Shown in pieces: positions 60,267 to 64,000 of a DNA stretch of 64,000 nucleotides. Source of the stretch: Streptomyces musisoli (GTDB lineage Bacteria; Actinomycetota; Actinomycetes; Streptomycetales; Streptomycetaceae); contig NZ_JAERRH010000006.1 of assembly GCF_016741855.1 (NCBI RefSeq), positions 248,001-312,000 of the forward strand. Reading direction: 5' to 3'. The notes beneath the pieces were generated by a model that was not told the DNA's origin, searched no databases, and worked only from the letters and a program-made list of their open reading frames with translations. Made by a program: the position numbers and the translations under genes. How positions within the stretch are numbered: the stretch's first letter is position 1; the number at the start of each line of letters is the position of its first letter.

Positions 60267-61525
60267 GTCGTCACTTTCAGGGAGGTGATGCGCCGGAAGA
60301 CCATCCGGTTCGCGTAGGTCGGGCGCGCGGTCGGCCGCAGGGTGGGGAATCGTTGCAGCAGCCGGGTGAGCAGCAGGCGGGCCTCCAGGCGGGCCAGGGA
60401 CGTGCCGAGGCAGTAGTGGGCGCCGCCGCCGAAGGTGAGGTGGCCGCCCTTGCGGCGGATGTCGAAGACGTGGGGGTCCGGGTTGCGGCGCGGGTCGTGG
60501 TTGGCGGCGCCGTAGAGGACGTGGACGACGGTGTCCTTGGCGATGGGTACGCCGGCGAGGACGGTGTCGTCGGCGGCGAACCGGGAGTTGAGGTGGATCG
60601 GCGGGTCGTAGCGCAGCGCCTCGTCGACGGCGTCGTCGACGTGTTCGGGGTGCCGGCGCAGCCAGTCGGCCCGGGAGGGCTCCTGGGTCAGCAGCCACAC
60701 GGCGTTGGCCAGCAGGGTCGCGGTGGTCTCCAGGGAGGCGATGGTGATGAACATCGTCAGGTCGTAGAGCATCTGGTCCGCCGCGGCGCGGTCACCGGGG
60801 AACTGCGCGTCCCAGTAGCGGATCCAGCCGCTGAGGACATCGTTGCCGGGGCGGGCGCGCCGGTCGGCGACGAAGCCGGTGAAGAAGGCCTTCATCTCCA
60901 CGGTGGCCTCGGCCGAGACCGCCAGTTCGCTCTTGGTGGGGAGCAGCTCCTGGGCGTGGACCTGCCGGTGGGTGAAGTCCAGGATGTGCGGGAAGTGCTC
61001 GTCCGGGATGCCGAGCCAGTGACCCACGGTGTGGATCGGCAGCTGGTCGCCGACCGTGGTGGCGAAGTCGGCCTCGCCGTGGCGGCGCAGCTCCAGGTCG
61101 AGGCGGTCCAGGAGCCGGGAGACCTGGGCGTCGATCCCCGGCCCCATGGCCTCCAGGGTGCCGCGGTCGAAGAGGTTGCCCAGGGCGCGGCGCTGGAAGG
61201 TGTGCGTGGGCGGGTTGAGGCGGGAGAGCGTCCGCGTCATCTCCCGCGTCGCCGGGTCCTGCCAGCGTGCCGCGTCGGGCCTGCGCTCCTGCCATGCGAA
61301 GTCCGGTACGAGCCAGTTCCGGCCGCGCAGGATCTGGTTACAGGCGTCGAATCCCGTCACGAAGTACCCGCCCCAGGGAGCGGGCACCACTTCGCCCAGT
61401 GCGCGCAGTTCGTCCCAGACGGGGAGGGGGTTGGCCTGTCCCTCCTCGGAACGGAGCCTGCGCAGCGAGGGGATGACGGCTCGGCGGTCGGTGGTGATAC
61501 CGCGTATGACGCCAACGGCGGTCAC
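60263..61525 (-). CDS. Cytochrome P450, second of the conservon
   Basis: A 420-residue bacterial class I P450 needing external ferredoxin and reductase. Heme loop FGGGAHYCLGTSLAR with the Cys ligand and K-helix ExxR (EALR in VDEALRYDPP) are intact. The I helix reads ASLETTATL, so the usual acid-Thr pair is present as Glu-Thr. GTG start with AAAGGAG upstream. P450 genes commonly follow cvnABCD, and this one is 104 nt after the ExxR-less P450. Confidence 0.88.
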   Translation of the reverse strand: MTAVGVIRGITTDRRAVIPSLRRLRSEEGQANPLPVWDELRALGEVVPAPWGGYFVTGFDACNQILRGRNWLVPDFAWQERRPDAARWQDPATREMTRTLSRLNPPTHTFQRRALGNLFDRGTLEAMGPGIDAQVSRLLDRLDLELRRHGEADFATTVGDQLPIHTVGHWLGIPDEHFPHILDFTHRQVHAQELLPTKSELAVSAEATVEMKAFFTGFVADRRARPGNDVLSGWIRYWDAQFPGDRAAADQMLYDLTMFITIASLETTATLLANAVWLLTQEPSRADWLRRHPEHVDDAVDEALRYDPPIHLNSRFAADDTVLAGVPIAKDTVVHVLYGAANHDPRRNPDPHVFDIRRKGGHLTFGGGAHYCLGTSLARLEARLLLTRLLQRFPTLRPTARPTYANRMVFRRITSLKVTT

Positions 61526-61629
61526 GCAAAGCTCCTTTGTGGCGGGGCGCTACCGATACCGCCGGAACCTACCCTTCCCCCCTCCTTGGTCATGCGCCTG
61601 ACAGTGTTGCTCCCGTCACACACGGCACA

Positions 61630-62979
61630 TCAGACCCGGAAAATGTCCAAAAACGTGCTCCAGAAGCCCTTCTTCCTGGCTGGTTCCTGACGTGCGGCGG
61701 CGGCCGGAGCCGTGCGCGCCGGCTGCTCCGCCGCCGCGGGGACGGCCCTGTTCTGCAACGCGGCGACCATGCGGGTCGCCGGCGTCGGGCTGAACGCCAC
61801 GGGCAGCGTGGCCAGTGCCCGGTGGAACGGCCCCGGCCGCCATTCCAGCTCCTTCTCGTGGACGGCCAGCGTCAGGTCGGGCAGGGCGTTGAGGATCTTC
61901 TCGATCGCGGTGACGGCGATGACCTGCGCCGGGTCCTTGGCCGGGCAGGCGTGCGGGCCGGCCCCCCATGCCAGGTGGGCGCCCTTGCTGCGGGTCCGGC
62001 GGGCCTCGGCGAGCGCGGGGTCGCTGTTGGCCGCGGCGAAGCTGATGACGACCGGCGTGTTGGCCTCGGCCACCACTCCGCCGAGGTCCACGTCCTGGAC
62101 CGGGTAGTGGGTGGCGTAGTTGGCGATCGGCGTCTGGTCCCACAGCACGTGATCGATCGCCTCCTCGATCAGCATCCCGGAGTCGCGCCCGCCGGCGCCG
62201 GGGGCCAGCAGCAGGAGCAGCGCGTTGCCGATGAGGTTGCGCTCGGGTTCCACGCCCGCGCCCATCAGCATGACCAGCTGGTCCTTGAGTTCCTCGTCGG
62301 TGAGTCCCGCGGGGTGCTGGATCAGCCAGGAGGTGACGTCGTCGCCGGGCCGGCGCCGCTTGAGGGCGATCAGTTCCATGAGGCAGGCGGTGAGTTCCTC
62401 GTTGGCGCGCAGGGCGTCCTTGCCGTCGAAGATCGCCGACATGGAGCTGGTGAGGGTGTCACCGATGTCCGCCGGGCAGCCGAAGAGCTTGTTGAACAGC
62501 AGCAGCGGCAGCAGCTTGGCGTAGTCGTTCAGCAGGTCAGCCCGGCCCCGCTCGCTGAACTGGTCGATGAGGTAGTCGGCGATGGGCTCGACGTCCCGGC
62601 GGATCCGGGTGATGTTGAGCCGGGCGAGGCTGTCCGTGACGGCCTTGCGCAGCCGCAGGTGCACGGCACCGTCGGTGAACAGGCAGTTGGGCCGGTACAT
62701 CATCATCGGCAGCACCGGGTGGTCCAGCCCGATCCGCCCTTCGTTCAGCGCCTTCCAGCGGCGGGCGTCCCGGGCGAAGAGCGTGGAGTTCTGGAGCACG
62801 CGCAGCGCCGTCTCGTGGCCGACGACCAGGGTGGCGTCGATGCCGGGGGCGAGTTCGACCGGCCCGGCCGGACCGTGGGCGCGCAACCGGTCGTAGACCT
62901 GGTGGGGGTCGGCGGCGAACGCGGTGTCGTGCATCGGGCATCTGGCCCCGGTGGGGGCGGGGGCTGACTGGGGGTCCAT
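61630..62979 (-). CDS. Cytochrome P450 lacking ExxR (CYP157-like), conservon
   Basis: A 449-residue P450. The heme loop WGAGPHACPAKDPA keeps the Cys ligand. The K helix, where ExxR is nearly universal, reads EEAIDHVLWDQTP, with no Arg. Loss of ExxR with a Leu-Trp at this site is the known signature of the CYP157 family, found in Streptomyces conservons. A Lys-rich tail ending KKGFWSTFLDIFRV follows, unusual for a soluble P450 and possibly a membrane or partner contact. Start has AAGGA upstream. Confidence 0.85.
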   Translation of the reverse strand: MDPQSAPAPTGARCPMHDTAFAADPHQVYDRLRAHGPAGPVELAPGIDATLVVGHETALRVLQNSTLFARDARRWKALNEGRIGLDHPVLPMMMYRPNCLFTDGAVHLRLRKAVTDSLARLNITRIRRDVEPIADYLIDQFSERGRADLLNDYAKLLPLLLFNKLFGCPADIGDTLTSSMSAIFDGKDALRANEELTACLMELIALKRRRPGDDVTSWLIQHPAGLTDEELKDQLVMLMGAGVEPERNLIGNALLLLLAPGAGGRDSGMLIEEAIDHVLWDQTPIANYATHYPVQDVDLGGVVAEANTPVVISFAAANSDPALAEARRTRSKGAHLAWGAGPHACPAKDPAQVIAVTAIEKILNALPDLTLAVHEKELEWRPGPFHRALATLPVAFSPTPATRMVAALQNRAVPAAAEQPARTAPAAAARQEPARKKGFWSTFLDIFRV

Positions 62980-63028
62980 GAGGTTCCTTCTGCTGGCTCC
63001 GGGCCGTAGGTCCGGGCGGATGGGCGTG

Positions 63029-63631
63029 TCAGGCGGCTCGGGTGAGCAGGTGACGCACGAGCGCGATCAGCGCGTGGGCGGAGGACTGCCGGTCACGCGC
63101 GTCGCAGTAGACGACGGGGGTGTCGGGGAGCAGGTCGAGCGCCTCGCGCACCTCCGCCTCCTCGTACACCGTGCCCGGCGCGAAGCCGTTGACCGCGATG
63201 GCGTACTCCAGGCCGTACCGCTCGACGAGGTCGATGACGGGGAAGGTCTCCTCCAGCCGTCCGGGATCGACCAGCAGCAGCGCCCCCAGCGCGCCACGGG
63301 CCATGTCCTCCCACAGCTGCATGAAACGCTGCTGCCCGGGGGTGCCGAACAGGTACAGCACGAGGTCGTCGCTGAGTGTCAGACGGCCGAAGTCCAGCGC
63401 CACGGTGGTGGTGGTCTTCTCCGTCACGCCCCTGAGGTCGTCCACGTGGAGGGACGCCTGCGTCATCTTCTCCTCGGTGCGCAGCGGGGTGATCTCCGAG
63501 AGCGAGCCGATGAAGGTCGTCTTGCCCACGGCGAAGTGCCCGACGACCAGGATCTTGGCGGCATTGGTCACCGCGCTGGAGACGTATATGGATCCAGGGG
63601 CCGTCTCAGCCGATGAGGGATTGGAGTCCAT
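63029..63631 (-). CDS. cvnD: Conservon GTPase CvnD
   Basis: A 200-residue Ras-like GTPase of the MglA-related conservon family. G1 GHFAVGKTT, switch/G3 LFGTPGQQRF and a G4-like AVNGF are seen; the divergence of NKxD to VNGF is usual in CvnD. It should bind GTP at the membrane with the sensor kinase and roadblock protein of the same locus. It overlaps the DUF742 gene by 26 nt. Confidence 0.9.
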   Translation of the reverse strand: MDSNPSSAETAPGSIYVSSAVTNAAKILVVGHFAVGKTTFIGSLSEITPLRTEEKMTQASLHVDDLRGVTEKTTTTVALDFGRLTLSDDLVLYLFGTPGQQRFMQLWEDMARGALGALLLVDPGRLEETFPVIDLVERYGLEYAIAVNGFAPGTVYEEAEVREALDLLPDTPVVYCDARDRQSSAHALIALVRHLLTRAA

Positions 63632-63980
63632 TCAGAACCTTCTCGAGGGTCGCTCTGTCAACGTTCTGAGCCCTTGGCGGCTCGGCGCGGCGCAGGAGGT
63701 GTCCCTGCTCGAATAAGTCGGTCAGCAGCAGCCGGGCCACCCCCACCGGCAGTCCCACGTGTCCGGCCACCTCGGCGACCGACAGGTAGCCGCCCGCACA
63801 CAGGTTCCAGATGGCCATCACCTCGGGACCGGCTCCCAGCGGACGGATCCGCTCGGGAGCCAGCGTGACCAGGGTGTGCAGCGCCAGGTCGTCCGCGTCC
63901 GGCAGCGTGCGGCCGCCGGTGATGACGTAGGAGCGGACGAAATCACTGGTGACAGAGGCTTCCTCACCCGGCGTCGTCAT
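63606..63980 (-). CDS. cvnC: Conservon DUF742 protein CvnC
   Basis: A 124-residue DUF742 protein with SYVITGGRTLP near the start and a winged-helix-like core (YLSVAEVAGHVGLPVGVARLLLTDL). It is the third partner of the conservon complex. Its ATG overlaps the stop of the preceding gene (ATGA, 63977-63980). Confidence 0.9.
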   Translation of the reverse strand: MTTPGEEASVTSDFVRSYVITGGRTLPDADDLALHTLVTLAPERIRPLGAGPEVMAIWNLCAGGYLSVAEVAGHVGLPVGVARLLLTDLFEQGHLLRRAEPPRAQNVDRATLEKVLNGLQSLIG

Positions 63981-64000
63981 GCGTGCGCACCGCTGTCCGT
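63977..64000 (-). CDS. Conservon roadblock protein CvnB, last codons
   Basis: On the reverse strand the final codons before a TGA at 63977-63979 read TDSGAHA. The position and ATGA coupling to the DUF742 gene fit the roadblock/LC7 protein CvnB; the body lies outside the window. Confidence 0.5.
   Translation of the reverse strand, partial: TDSGAHA

Overview
The window looks like a stretch of a Streptomyces (or close actinomycete) chromosome. Coding is very GC-rich with strong third-position GC bias, GTG starts and ATGA/GTGA overlaps are common, and several genes are of kinds typical of this group: a conservon (DUF742 protein, Mgl-type GTPase, two cytochromes P450), an actinobacterial Lnt, a PucR-type regulator, HpnB and an Rv1733c-type membrane protein. 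I saw no rRNA or tRNA gene, transposase, integrase or CRISPR array. All functional calls come from reading motifs; no database search was run.

Left flank (1-13.9 kb): the N-terminus of a GAF-type regulator faces an operon of a zinc alcohol dehydrogenase and a complete ABC importer (lipoprotein, two permeases, two different ATPases) resembling GlpSTPQV glycerol importers. Then come a small ABM-domain protein, a VanZ-like gene that looks like a fusion scar of a lost two-component system, a catalase-like protein, a truncated peptidoglycan-binding gene, an NmrA-type reductase with divergent HxlR regulator, and a second zinc alcohol dehydrogenase.

Accessory island (about 14.1-36.6 kb): this is the most striking part. 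It lies between two same-orientation copies of a 207-bp segment holding the promoter and first codons of an MFS transporter gene. The left copy is a dead fragment and the right copy is the start of the intact gene. Inside are two divergent gene blocks. The leftward block of ten tightly coupled genes encodes an NfeD-like membrane protein, a TerY-type VWA protein, a PP2C phosphatase, a zinc-ribbon kinase (these three form a TerY-P triad), two dynamin-like GTPases, a papain-fold (C39-like) protein, an unknown protein, an Hsp70 ATPase domain and a YbjN-like protein. The rightward block encodes a 1213-residue CHAT protease, a caspase-family protein, a Crp-type regulator, a degenerate nucleotide-cyclase-like protein, a transmembrane Ser/Thr kinase and a membrane protein with a matching extracellular segment. 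Phospho-signalling, membrane-remodelling GTPases and two caspase-clan proteases together suggest a stress or phage-defence / regulated cell-death system. That function is inference.

Right flank (36.7-64 kb): the MFS transporter, a GAF/PucR regulator and 3-hydroxybutyrate dehydrogenase form a likely catabolic unit with a shared promoter element. Next come a NUDIX protein, Lnt and an O-antigen-ligase-like membrane protein bracketed by two intergenic minisatellites (22 bp x7 and 16 bp x10), a PH-like membrane protein, a glutamate-racemase-like protein, an HpnB-type glycosyltransferase, a double-TerD protein, a MOSC protein, a beta-helix/AAA+ fusion, an NTF2-like protein, a very large membrane protein whose alpha/beta-hydrolase motifs lie at opposite ends, a DeoR regulator and an SRPBCC protein. 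The window ends in a conservon whose first P450 lacks the ExxR motif and which has an enoyl-CoA hydratase translationally coupled at its end.
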